DNA of 64,000 nucleotides from Spirochaetaceae bacterium (GTDB lineage: Bacteria; Spirochaetota; Spirochaetia; Treponematales; Rectinemataceae): the NCBI GenBank assembly GCA_025355995.1, contig JANXYQ010000096.1:1-64000 (forward strand), read 5' to 3'. The translations under genes and the position numbers were made by a program. The first letter of the stretch is position 1. Each line of letters starts with the position of its first letter. Positions 33,918 to 42,961 of this stretch are shown piece by piece. The notes beneath the pieces are model-generated. The model had not been told where the DNA came from and did no database searches. It worked only from the letters and a program-made list of their open reading frames with translations.

Positions 33918-35780
33918 TTAGGCGCTCTCCTCCTCCTCCTCCCCGTTCGGGGCGTCGCCGAAGAGCGAGCGCTCCTCGTCCCTGACGAATTGCGCCGAGT
34001 ATAGCCTCCGGTAGTATCCCCCCTCCGCTATTAGCTCCTCGTGGACGCCCCGCTCGACGACGCGGCCGTCCTTCAGCACCAGGATCAGATCCGCCTCTAC
34101 GATCGTGGAGAGGCGATGGGCGACGACGAAGCTGGTCCTGCCCGCGAGCAGGGTGGCGATCGCCTCCTGGACCAGCCTTTCGGTCTCCGTATCCACCGAG
34201 CTCGTAGCCTCGTCGAGGACGAGTATGGCTGGGTCGGCCAGTATCGCCCTGGATAGGGAGATGAGCTGCTTCTGCCCGGTGGAAAGGAGCAGTCCTCCCT
34301 CTCCGACCTGGGCGTCGTAGCCGCCCTCGAGGCCGCGCGATCCCCCGCTCCCGACGATGAATTCGTGGGCACGCGCGGCCTTCGCCGCGGCCTCGATCTC
34401 CTCCTGGCCCGCGTCCAGCCTCCCGTAGCGGATATTGTCACGCACCGTTCCCGAGAAGAGGTAGGGCTGCTGCAGCACGTAGCCCAGGTTGCCGTGCAGG
34501 AGCGAGAGGGGCAGCTCGCGGTAGTCGACGCCGTCGACGAGGATGCGGCCGCGCGTGGGCTCGTAGAAGCGGCAGGCCAGGTTGACGATCGTGCTCTTGC
34601 CGGACCCGGTCTCGCCCACGAGCGCGACCGTTCGGCCCGGTTCCACTACCAGGCTGAAGTCCGATAGCACCTCGCGCCTGCCGTCGTAGGAGAAGCCCAC
34701 GCCCTCGAATGCGATCCCCCCCCGGAGCCTCCGCCTCTCCCCCGACGCGGCCAGGCTCTCCCCCAAGGCGCGGGCAGCGGGACCGTCGACGATGGCGGGT
34801 TCGGTCTCGATCAGGCCTACTACCCGCTCGGCCGAGGCTTGGGCGTATTGAACGTCGGCTATGACGCGCGCGAGGTCGGTCGCCGGGTCGAAGAACCTGG
34901 CCGCGCTGAATATGAAGGCCGTGAGGAGCCCGATAGTCGCCGTGCCCCCGAGCACGCGCACGCCTCCCTGCCATAGCGAGAGGCTCATGCCGATGTAGCC
35001 GAGGAAGACGACGAGGGGAAGGTAGAGCGCCGAGAGCCGCGCCTGCCTCGTCGAGGCGCGGCGCATGGTCTCGGAGAGCCGCCTGAACGCCACGCCCTGC
35101 CTCTCCTCGGCTACGAGGGCCTTTACCGCCTTCACCCCGCGGATGTTCTCGGAAAAGGCGGCCGTCAGCTTGGAGTTGTGTTTGCGCACCTCCCGCGACC
35201 GCTCGAGTATGCCCCGCTCGAAGAAGACCGAAGCCAGGACGAGGAGGGGGAAGGCCGAGAGCGCGAAGAGGGCGAGACGCCAGTCCGTCGCCAGCATGAG
35301 GATGGCCGAGATGAGCATCATGGAGGCGCCCCAGATCATATCGATGAGGCCCCAGGTGATTATGTCGGCGAGCCTCCCGACGTCGCTCGTCAGGCGCGCG
35401 GTGATCCAGCCGGCGCTCGTCTTGTCGAAGTACGAGAAGGTGAGGGCCTGGAGCTTCTTGAAGGCCGCCGCGCGGATGCTGTAGTTCATGCCCATCTCGA
35501 TGCGGCCCCCGGCGCCGATGAAGAGGCGGATCGCGATCGCCTGGCAGGCCATCAGCGCGCCGTAGACGAGCACGAAGGGGGTCAGGCGATCGAGCCTGCG
35601 GGCTATGGCGATATTGTCGACCGCCCAGCCCGTGAGGAAGGGCTGTACCGCGTCGATGGCGGCGACGAATACCATCATGACGCCGAGGAAAATGAGGTCC
35701 CTCTTGTAGGGAACGGCGAATTCGAATAGGGAGCGCCAGAGCGCGAGCTTGAGCGACTGCCTCGTATCTATCTCTTCCAT
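33918..35780 (-). CDS. ABC exporter half-transporter, canonical ATPase site partner
   Basis: A 620-residue protein with a six-helix type IV exporter domain (about 20-330) and an NBD with Walker A GETGSGKST near 389, Q-loop LQQPYLF, signature LSTGQKQ, Walker B ILVLDEATS near 518 with the catalytic Glu present, and H-loop VVAHRLST. It is downstream of a second half-transporter with 13 nt between them. The pair matches heterodimeric multidrug or lipid exporters (TM287/288, YheI/YheH type). The altered signature (STGQ instead of SGGQ) and the intact Glu are what is expected of one half of an asymmetric pair. Confidence 0.92.
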   Translation of the reverse strand: MEEIDTRQSLKLALWRSLFEFAVPYKRDLIFLGVMMVFVAAIDAVQPFLTGWAVDNIAIARRLDRLTPFVLVYGALMACQAIAIRLFIGAGGRIEMGMNYSIRAAAFKKLQALTFSYFDKTSAGWITARLTSDVGRLADIITWGLIDMIWGASMMLISAILMLATDWRLALFALSAFPLLVLASVFFERGILERSREVRKHNSKLTAAFSENIRGVKAVKALVAEERQGVAFRRLSETMRRASTRQARLSALYLPLVVFLGYIGMSLSLWQGGVRVLGGTATIGLLTAFIFSAARFFDPATDLARVIADVQYAQASAERVVGLIETEPAIVDGPAARALGESLAASGERRRLRGGIAFEGVGFSYDGRREVLSDFSLVVEPGRTVALVGETGSGKSTIVNLACRFYEPTRGRILVDGVDYRELPLSLLHGNLGYVLQQPYLFSGTVRDNIRYGRLDAGQEEIEAAAKAARAHEFIVGSGGSRGLEGGYDAQVGEGGLLLSTGQKQLISLSRAILADPAILVLDEATSSVDTETERLVQEAIATLLAGRTSFVVAHRLSTIVEADLILVLKDGRVVERGVHEELIAEGGYYRRLYSAQFVRDEERSLFGDAPNGEEEEESA

Positions 35781-35793
35781 TGCGTCTTCCTTT

Positions 35794-37644
35794 TCATGCC
35801 GGGGCCGGGGCGAAGCCGCCCGCGCCTTGGATCTCCCAGACCCGGGAGTAGAGCCCGGGCCTGGATAGGAGCTCCGCGTGGGTGCCGATATCGGCGACGC
35901 GGCCCTCCTCCAGAACGATTATCCTGTCAGCCCCCATCAGGGTGGTTATGCGATGGGCGACGATGATGGTCGTCGGAGCCGTGCCCGCCGCCCGGGCCGC
36001 GGCCGTGGTCTCCCCGCCCAAGGCGCGCCTGACGGCGGCGTCCGTCTCGGTATCGAGCGCGGAGAGCGTGTCGTCGAGGACGAGGACGCGGGGCCGCTTG
36101 GCGAGGGTCCGCGCGAGGGCGAGCCGCTGGCGCTGCCCGCCGGATAGCGTTACGCCCTCCTCGCCCACAGCCGTGGCCCAGCCCGCCTCGAAGGAGGCGA
36201 CGACGGGGCTCAGCCCGGACAGCTGCGACGCCCGCTCGAGCTCGCCCTCGCCGAGTGGGCCAGTACCGAGCTCGACGTTCTCCCTGAGCGAGCGCGAGAA
36301 CAGGTAGGGCTCCTGCAGGACGATGCCGACCAGCTCGCGCAGCTCCCTCCTGTCGATGAGGGCTATGTCGACGCCGTCGAGCCGTATGGAGCCCGAGCTC
36401 GGCTCGACGAGGCGGACCAGGGTCGCGGCCAGGGTCGATTTTCCCGAGCCCGTCCGCCCTAGTATGGCGACGGTCTCGCCGGGCTCGACCGTGAAGCTCA
36501 CGTCCGCGAGGACGCGCTTGCCGGGCTCGTATTCCACGCAGAGGCGGTCTATCTCGATCCGGCCCCTAGGCTCGCGGCCGGCGCGCGCGCCGGTATTGAT
36601 CAGGCGGACGCGATCCCTCGAGAACTCGTCGGGGGCGTTCAGGACCTGCGTTATGCGGCCGAGCGACACCATCGCCTTGCCGACCTCGGTGAGGGTCCGG
36701 CCGAGCTGGCGCACCGGCCAGAGCACGCGCCCTACGTAGGCGATGAAGGCCAGGTAGGTGCCGGCGGATAGGAGCCCCGCGGCTACGCGGGAGGCGCCGA
36801 AGCCGATCGTCGCGGCCTCCTGCGCGGCGCAGAGGAGGACGGATATCCCCCAATACCAGCCGAAGAGGACTATGAGCTTTCGCGTCTCGCCGGTGAAGCG
36901 CCGGTTGCGCGCGTCGAAGCGGTCGATCTCGAAGTCCTCGCGGGCGAAGGCGCGGACGACCCGGATGCCGTGGAGGTTCTCCTCGAGCACCTGGGTTAGG
37001 GCCGCCTCGGCCTCGTCCGATATCGTGAAAGCCTTCTGTATCTTCCGGAAGAAGAGGTAGGAGAAGGCGAAGACCGCGGGGATGACGGGCACTGAGACCA
37101 GGGTCATCGGGCCGTCGATGCCCGCCATCATGACGACCGTGAGGGAGAGGAGGGCGACGGCGCGCCCGACCTCCTCGACTTGGGTAGCCAGGAAGCGCCT
37201 GACCGTGTCCATGTCGCTCGTCGCGCGCTGGACGAGGTCGCCCGCGCTCGCCTGGCCGAAATAGGAGGCGGGGAGGGCGTCGAGGTGGGCGGCGAGGCGG
37301 TCGCGGAGGTTCTTGGCGGTGCGCTCGGCGGCGACGGCCGACAGATTGCCGCGCAGGAACGAGAAGAGCGCGTTGACCAGGCTCGCCCCCAGCAGGGCGA
37401 GGCCGCAAAGCCAGAGGTTGCGGGCGAGGTACGAGGTCCCGCCGAGGCTCGCGAGCATCGAATCGAAGGGGGCCGGGAGCTCGGGAGCCTTCCCGGCGAG
37501 GACCGAGTCGAGCGTGAAGCGGATGACCAGCGGGTCGACGAGGGAGGCGAGGGCCGCGAGTATGACGCAGGCGAATGCGAGGGCGAAGACCGACCTTACG
37601 CCGGACATCGCCCGCCACAATACCGTGAGCGGACGCGAGGGCAT
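35794..37644 (-). CDS. ABC exporter half-transporter, degenerate ATPase site partner
   Basis: A 616-residue protein with six membrane helices and an NBD with Walker A GRTGSGKST near 393, signature LSGGQRQR, and Walker B RVLVLDDTLSALD near 517, where Asp replaces the catalytic Glu. The H-loop IVAHRITT is intact. The non-consensus site formed with the canonical partner would bind but hydrolyse ATP poorly. This is a hallmark of heterodimeric exporters. It is the first gene of the pair, with AAGGCGG before ATG 37644. Its substrate is not evident. Confidence 0.92.
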   Translation of the reverse strand: MPSRPLTVLWRAMSGVRSVFALAFACVILAALASLVDPLVIRFTLDSVLAGKAPELPAPFDSMLASLGGTSYLARNLWLCGLALLGASLVNALFSFLRGNLSAVAAERTAKNLRDRLAAHLDALPASYFGQASAGDLVQRATSDMDTVRRFLATQVEEVGRAVALLSLTVVMMAGIDGPMTLVSVPVIPAVFAFSYLFFRKIQKAFTISDEAEAALTQVLEENLHGIRVVRAFAREDFEIDRFDARNRRFTGETRKLIVLFGWYWGISVLLCAAQEAATIGFGASRVAAGLLSAGTYLAFIAYVGRVLWPVRQLGRTLTEVGKAMVSLGRITQVLNAPDEFSRDRVRLINTGARAGREPRGRIEIDRLCVEYEPGKRVLADVSFTVEPGETVAILGRTGSGKSTLAATLVRLVEPSSGSIRLDGVDIALIDRRELRELVGIVLQEPYLFSRSLRENVELGTGPLGEGELERASQLSGLSPVVASFEAGWATAVGEEGVTLSGGQRQRLALARTLAKRPRVLVLDDTLSALDTETDAAVRRALGGETTAAARAAGTAPTTIIVAHRITTLMGADRIIVLEEGRVADIGTHAELLSRPGLYSRVWEIQGAGGFAPAPA

Positions 37645-37794
37645 GATAGAACCGCCTTTTCAAGCATGGCGACGGCGCAGTAGCGCTCGGCGCGAGGCGC
37701 CGAAATCGCTAGGACGCTACCCATTAGGCGCCGGTTGGCAGCAACGACCGGCTCGTTGACTAGTGATCCTGGGAAATGAATCGCGGCGCGCCGA

Positions 37795-37864
37795 CCCTTC
37801 CGGGAACCGGAAGGGCAGCTGCGGGCAGGGCGGAAGAGCCCGAAGGCTCTAGCGTTTCCCTGCC
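37795..37864 (-). ncRNA. Structured leader or small RNA candidate upstream of the ABC exporter
   Basis: The 428-nt gap 37645-38072 contains no gene. It holds a perfect 9-bp hairpin (37795-37803 with 37807-37815). It also holds a nested structure: outer GGCAGGG/CCCTGCC (37824-37830, 37858-37864) around inner AGAGCC/GGCTCT (37835-37840, 37845-37850). Read on the minus strand the inner loop is UUCG closed by C-G, an exceptionally stable tetraloop, which favours an RNA on that strand in the exporter leader. It matches no riboswitch consensus I know. An ACGTAC/GTACGT inverted repeat lies further right near 37950-37976. Confidence 0.35.
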
Positions 37865-38072
37865 GGCTTCAGCATGCGGCCTTGTACCGGGAGGCCCGAG
37901 CCGCGAAAACCGTATTGATGCGTTTCATAGCTAGGCCCCTCCTTCGATGGACGTACGATTCGATCGATGAGGTACGTTAGTCGATGCGTATCGTTATCGT
38001 CAAGCCCCCGGTTTGCGACCGCCCGGTTTACATCCGGACCGCGATGGCCGACAATATGAAGGGATGGTAACC

Positions 38073-40409
38073 ATGAAGAAAAGCATAGCGGTTCTCGCCC
38101 TCGGCCTCACCCTCTCCGCGGCCGCCTGGGCGGAGCTCGAATACAAGGGACTCGACCTAGGCAAGGACGACAATCTCCTCTTCTCGACCCAGACGGAGCT
38201 TCCCGGCGACGGGGCCTACGACACGCTCTTCGCCTCGGACCTGGCCGGCGGCGGGACGGCGCAGCTCACCGTATTCCCCGAGCAGGTTACTCTGGTCGAG
38301 GGCGGGGCCCGGTTGCAGGTGCAGAACCGTTTCGGGCTCTTCCGCAGCGATCGCTCCCTCTCGGGGCTCGCCCCCGTCGCGGGCTATCCCGCCTTCGCCC
38401 GCGGCTCGGCGGTCCGGCAGGGGCGGCTCCTTCCCGGGGCGGCGAGCCCGGACGGCGCCTACGTCCTCTCCGCCATGCCCACATCCCCGGCCTACGCGCG
38501 CCTCGTGCTCTTCGACGTGGCGAAGGGCTCCGAGACCGTAGTCGCCTCCAAGGTCGGCTACTCCATCGAAAACCTCCCCGCGCGCTGGTCGCCGGACTCG
38601 CGCAATTTCGTGTACTCCAAGGAAGGGTCGATCTATTACTACAGCGTCGACCAGCTCTCCGGCTCCCGCGTCCTCGACGAGGAGTACAGGCGGATAGGCC
38701 CCGGCAGGATCCAGTGCGCCCGCTGGGCTTCGGACGGCTCCCTCTTCTACCTGAAGGACAACGCCCTCTTCAGGATACTCCCCGCCGAGTTCTTCACCCA
38801 GGCCCTCTATCGAGGCGTAGCCGGGATGGGCGTGCTCGCGGGCAAGACGCCCTTCCCCTTCGACCCGAATTTCGACGATTTCTGGGTTTCCCGCGACGCC
38901 TCGAGGATCATCCTCTCCAAGGGCGGACGCAACCTCTTCCTCATCTACCTCGATCCCGACGACTTCGGCTCGGACCCTCGGGTGACCGCCCTACCCTACC
39001 TTTTCCTCCAGGGCGACACTATGGTGCGCGACGTGCTCTGGCCCGCGGGCGGCATGGTGACCGTCTTCACCGGCTCGCTCCGCGAGGGCGCGAGGACCTC
39101 GGGCGCCTTCCGCCTGACCGCGCCGCCCGACCCCGCCCTGCTCGGCCTGGCGCCCGCGGTGCAGTCCCTCGACGCCAAGGGCGCCCTCGAGCTCGTCCTC
39201 TCCCCCGACGAGTCCAAGGTAGCCGTGGTGACTAACGCCGGAATCACCGTGCGCTCCTACGTCGACTGGTCGATCAAGGCGCAGGTGAAGGGGGCGGGAG
39301 CCCTGCACGCCCTCTGGCTGTCCGAGGACAGACTGGTGGTGGCCGGCTCCTCGCTCATCGAGACGGTGATAATCTCCACGGGGCAGCGGAACCTGGTGGC
39401 CCTTTCCCAGGTCGAGAAGTACGGTCGCTCGGACGACGGCACCTTCTACGCCCAGGCCGGCGGGGTCCCGTACAGGCGCCCCGCCCTGGCCGGAGAGGCC
39501 ATCGGCAAGGCGGCCGCCTCGGGCGGGGCGACGGGGGGATGGATACCGGCCGCGACCTTCGCGTCCGCGCCGCCCTCCTCGAGCTCGCCGGCCTATCGCG
39601 TCTACCTCGACGCCCTGGCGGCAGGCTCCTATCGCAACAATCTCCTGATCCGCTCCGTGAAGGCCCTGGGCACCAGGCCCCTGTTCCCGCCGCCCGCGAC
39701 CAGCTACGCGCCCTTCCCCGATCGGGACGAGCCGCGCAACGGCGCCTCCTTTGACCACGGCTCGCGCATCAGGCGCCGGGAGCTGGCCATAGCCTTCGAC
39801 GCCCTCGGCTCCGCGGAGGGCCTGGTCGGCGTGCTCAACGTCCTCAAGGACTACGGCGTGACGGCGACCTTCTTCGTCAACGGCGAATTCGTCCGCCAGA
39901 GCCCCGGCGCGGCGCGGCTCCTCGCCGGGTCGGGCAACGAGATAGGCTCGATGTTCTTCACGGCGGTCGACCCGACCGACGCGCGCTTCAAGATCGACGC
40001 CGATTACGTCAGGCGGGGACTCGCGCGGGCCGAGGACGAGTGGTTCGCCGCCACCGGCAAGGAGCTGTCCCTGCTCTGGCATACGCCCTATTACACGGTG
40101 AACACCGACATCCTCGCGGCCGGCGCTTCGATGAACTACGGCTACGTCGGCCGCGATGTCGATCCCCTCGACTGGGTCACCCGCGCCGATATCCCCAAGC
40201 TCCCGGGCTCCTACCTGGACGCCCACCGCATAGTGGAAAAAGTAGTGGCGGAAGCGAAGCCGGGATCGATCATCCCGATACGCCTCGGGATCACCGACGG
40301 CGGGCGCGACGACTACCTGTTCCGGGAGCTCGCCCTCCTGATAGACGACCTGATGGGGATGGGGTATCAGATCGTCCCCATCTCGACCCTCGTCGAGCAC
40401 GCGAACTGA
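38073..40409 (+). CDS. Exported propeller-like protein with C-terminal degenerate NodB domain
   Basis: A 778-residue protein. It has a signal peptide (MKKSIAVLALGLTLSAAAWA) and a long N-terminal region of WD40/TolB-like repeats (forms such as ARWSPDSRNFVYSK, LVLSPDESKVAVV). From about 565 there is a NodB polysaccharide-deacetylase fold (AIAFDALGS, TATFFVNGEFVRQSP, GNEIGSMFF, DVDPLDW). The metal ligands are lost: TFDDG is AFDAL and the HxxxH motif is replaced by MFFTAVD, so deacetylase activity is unlikely. It may bind glycan. ATG 38073 follows AAGGGATGG. Its TGA overlaps the ATG of the Lon-like protease gene. Confidence 0.82.
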   Translation: MKKSIAVLALGLTLSAAAWAELEYKGLDLGKDDNLLFSTQTELPGDGAYDTLFASDLAGGGTAQLTVFPEQVTLVEGGARLQVQNRFGLFRSDRSLSGLAPVAGYPAFARGSAVRQGRLLPGAASPDGAYVLSAMPTSPAYARLVLFDVAKGSETVVASKVGYSIENLPARWSPDSRNFVYSKEGSIYYYSVDQLSGSRVLDEEYRRIGPGRIQCARWASDGSLFYLKDNALFRILPAEFFTQALYRGVAGMGVLAGKTPFPFDPNFDDFWVSRDASRIILSKGGRNLFLIYLDPDDFGSDPRVTALPYLFLQGDTMVRDVLWPAGGMVTVFTGSLREGARTSGAFRLTAPPDPALLGLAPAVQSLDAKGALELVLSPDESKVAVVTNAGITVRSYVDWSIKAQVKGAGALHALWLSEDRLVVAGSSLIETVIISTGQRNLVALSQVEKYGRSDDGTFYAQAGGVPYRRPALAGEAIGKAAASGGATGGWIPAATFASAPPSSSSPAYRVYLDALAAGSYRNNLLIRSVKALGTRPLFPPPATSYAPFPDRDEPRNGASFDHGSRIRRRELAIAFDALGSAEGLVGVLNVLKDYGVTATFFVNGEFVRQSPGAARLLAGSGNEIGSMFFTAVDPTDARFKIDADYVRRGLARAEDEWFAATGKELSLLWHTPYYTVNTDILAAGASMNYGYVGRDVDPLDWVTRADIPKLPGSYLDAHRIVEKVVAEAKPGSIIPIRLGITDGGRDDYLFRELALLIDDLMGMGYQIVPISTLVEHAN

Positions 40410-42856
40410 TGACCGCGGCGCCGGCGGGCGACCAGGGAAGCCTCGAGCTCTCCATCGCGGACCTCTCCTTCTCCGTCGAGCCGGAGAGGGCTGAGGCGGC
40501 CATCCGCGCCGCCGCCCCCGAATCCGGCGGCGAGGAGTGGGGTAAGGTTGTGATCGGCCAGCCCCGTGCCCTCGAGGCGATCCGCATGGGGGTGCGCGTC
40601 AGGGCGAGGGGCTACAATATCCACGTCTCGGGGGCGCCGGGCACCGGAAGGCGCACCGCAGTCTTGCGGGTCCTTCGCGACGAGGCGCCAGCCTCCGCCG
40701 CTCAGCTCAACGATATCGTCTACGTGTACAACTTCGCCTCTCCCCTCGAGCCGACCGCGTTGACCCTGCCGGCCGGCGGCGGGAGGGCCCTGAAGCGGGA
40801 CCTCCACCGCATGGTCGAGGCGCTCAAGCGCATAATCCGCCTCCAGGCCGAGAGCTCTGCCGCCGACCCCGCGCGCGACTTCGAGCAGAAAGAGAACGCC
40901 ATGCTGGCTTCCCTCGAGGTGGATCTCCTGGCCGACGGCTTCAGGCCCGTCCAGGTCGACGCCGCGGACGGGATAGCCATGGACATAGTGCCAGTCCTCG
41001 GCGCGGAGGTCGAGGCCTGCGCCGACTCGAGCTCCGGCTTCGAGGCTTTCCAGGCCAAGGTCATCGCCGGGGAAATGACGCAAGAGGCCTACGACGAGCT
41101 CCGACGCCGCTGGTACGGCCATATGGACAGGATGAAGAAGCTCTTCGCCGAGATCAGGAAGGGTCGCCTCGAGGCGGAGGCCCGCGCGGAGGAGCAGCGC
41201 GCGGCGATCCTCGCACCGCAGGTCGCGGCGGAGGCCGCCCTCATTGCGGGGAAATGGCCGGACCCCAAGGTCCGCTCCTGGGCCGCCGGCCTCGAAAAGG
41301 ACATCATGTCCCACCTCTTCCTGTTCGCGGCTGAGGGAGTAGCGCCCGTCTCGAGGCGTCGCCGGAGTCCGGCGCTCGCGCGCTACGGCGCGAACCTCCT
41401 CGTCGACCGCGAGGGGCAGTCCGGGGCTCCCGTCGTCATGGAGAGCCACCCGAGTGGCGCGAACCTCTTCGGCACCGTCGAGGCCAAGCCGGATGAGGAG
41501 GGCGACACTCGCTCCGCCTACCTGCGGATCAGGGCTGGCTCCTTCCTGCGCGCCTCGGGCGGCTTCCTCGTCCTCAAGGCCGAGGACGTGATCGCGGACG
41601 AGGAAGCGTGGCTAAGGCTCAAGCGGGCCTTGCAGGACGGCTGCGCGGAGATACAGGGCCGCGACGGCCCCCTCGGCCCCGGCGGCTGGCTCAAGCCCGA
41701 GCCGCCCAGGGCCGACGTCAAGGTGATAATGATCGGCGGCGAGTCGAGCTACGACATCCTCTACCAGGCCGATCCCGATTTCCAGAAGCTCTTCAAGATC
41801 CATGCCGAGTTCGATTCCTCCATGCCGATGGACGCGGACTCGCTTCGCGATTATGCGGCCTTCGCGCGGCGGGTCTCCCTCGACGAGGGACTCCTGCCCC
41901 TCGATCCCGGCGGCCTCGCGGCCGTCATCGAGCAGGGATCCCGCCTGGCGGAATATCGGAACCGCCTCACGACGAGATTCGGGGCGGTCGCCGACCTCCT
42001 TCGGGAGTCGGATTATCGCGCCCGGCTAGCCGGCGCCTCGACGATCGGCGCGGCGCAGGTCCGGGGCGCCGTCGCCGCGCGCAGCCGGCTCGCCAATCTC
42101 CCCGAGGAGAAGATAGAGGACATGATCGCCACGGGCGAGATCATCCTTCAGGCCTCCGGCGGGGCGGTGGGCAGGGTCAACGGCCTCGCGGTGCACGACC
42201 GCGGCTATTACGCCTTCGGCATGCCCGCGGTCATCTCGGCCCAGGTGAGCCCCGGCGAGGGCGGCGTCATCAATATAGAGGGAGAGTCCGGCCTTTCGGG
42301 CGAGATCTACGACAAGGCCGTGCTCATAGTCGAGGGCTTCCTGCGCAGCCGATACGCCCGGGATTTCCCCCTCGCCGTCACCGCGAGCATCTGCTTCGAG
42401 CAATCCTATACGGCCGTCGAGGGCGATTCCGCCTCCTCGACCGCCGTCTATGCCCTGCTATCGGCCATAGCGGACATACCGCTTCGCCAGGACATCGCCG
42501 TCACCGGCTCGCTCAACCAGGTAGGGCAGGTCCAGCCGGTCGGGGGCGTGAACGAGAAGATCGAGGGTTTCTACCGGGTGTGCCTGCACGCGGGGCTCTC
42601 GGGAACGCAGGGGGTCATGATCCCGCGCAGGAACGTGGTCAACCTGACCCTCTCGCCGGAGGTCCAGGAGGCGATCTCGGCGGGGCGCTTCCACGTCTGG
42701 GCAGTTTCCACGATCGACGAGGGGATCGCGGTTCTGACCGGCATGTCCGCGGGGGTCCCCGACCCCCGCGGGGACTTCCCGCCCGACTCCTTCAACGGGA
42801 GGGTCAGGCGCGAGCTCCTAAGGATGGCGAGGACGGTCAAGAGCTATATGAGCTGA
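40409..42856 (+). CDS. Lon-like AAA+ protease (AAA_32/Lon_C family)
   Basis: An 815-residue protein. It has an N-terminal ATPase domain with a P-loop variant SGAPGTGRRT near 73-82 (Lys replaced by Arg, as in part of this family), a charged helical insertion (about 290-330), and the Lon proteolytic domain at the C-terminus. The catalytic dyad is Ser674 (EGDSASS) and Lys717 (NEKIEGF), 43 residues apart as in Lon. Members are cytoplasmic and lack the Lon N-terminal substrate domain. ATG 40409 overlaps the NodB-protein TGA, so the two are translationally coupled although one product is exported. Confidence 0.88.
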   Translation: MTAAPAGDQGSLELSIADLSFSVEPERAEAAIRAAAPESGGEEWGKVVIGQPRALEAIRMGVRVRARGYNIHVSGAPGTGRRTAVLRVLRDEAPASAAQLNDIVYVYNFASPLEPTALTLPAGGGRALKRDLHRMVEALKRIIRLQAESSAADPARDFEQKENAMLASLEVDLLADGFRPVQVDAADGIAMDIVPVLGAEVEACADSSSGFEAFQAKVIAGEMTQEAYDELRRRWYGHMDRMKKLFAEIRKGRLEAEARAEEQRAAILAPQVAAEAALIAGKWPDPKVRSWAAGLEKDIMSHLFLFAAEGVAPVSRRRRSPALARYGANLLVDREGQSGAPVVMESHPSGANLFGTVEAKPDEEGDTRSAYLRIRAGSFLRASGGFLVLKAEDVIADEEAWLRLKRALQDGCAEIQGRDGPLGPGGWLKPEPPRADVKVIMIGGESSYDILYQADPDFQKLFKIHAEFDSSMPMDADSLRDYAAFARRVSLDEGLLPLDPGGLAAVIEQGSRLAEYRNRLTTRFGAVADLLRESDYRARLAGASTIGAAQVRGAVAARSRLANLPEEKIEDMIATGEIILQASGGAVGRVNGLAVHDRGYYAFGMPAVISAQVSPGEGGVINIEGESGLSGEIYDKAVLIVEGFLRSRYARDFPLAVTASICFEQSYTAVEGDSASSTAVYALLSAIADIPLRQDIAVTGSLNQVGQVQPVGGVNEKIEGFYRVCLHAGLSGTQGVMIPRRNVVNLTLSPEVQEAISAGRFHVWAVSTIDEGIAVLTGMSAGVPDPRGDFPPDSFNGRVRRELLRMARTVKSYMS

Positions 42857-42961
42857 GGCGGAGGGTACGGTGCCCTCCGAGGCGGGTTGAAAAGCCGCCC
42901 GATCGGGATTATTATTCTTTTGCCCCGTTTGCATTAATAAAGTGAAAGAAAGGTGGGACGC

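Noticed and set aside
37795-37864. Signal recognition particle RNA or known riboswitch
   Set aside because: The conserved SRP GGAAGCAG-type and known riboswitch consensus elements were looked for and not found; only local hairpins support an RNA.
38991-40400. 469-residue minus-strand ORF opposite the NodB gene
   Set aside because: Antisense shadow with no start signal and no recognisable family.
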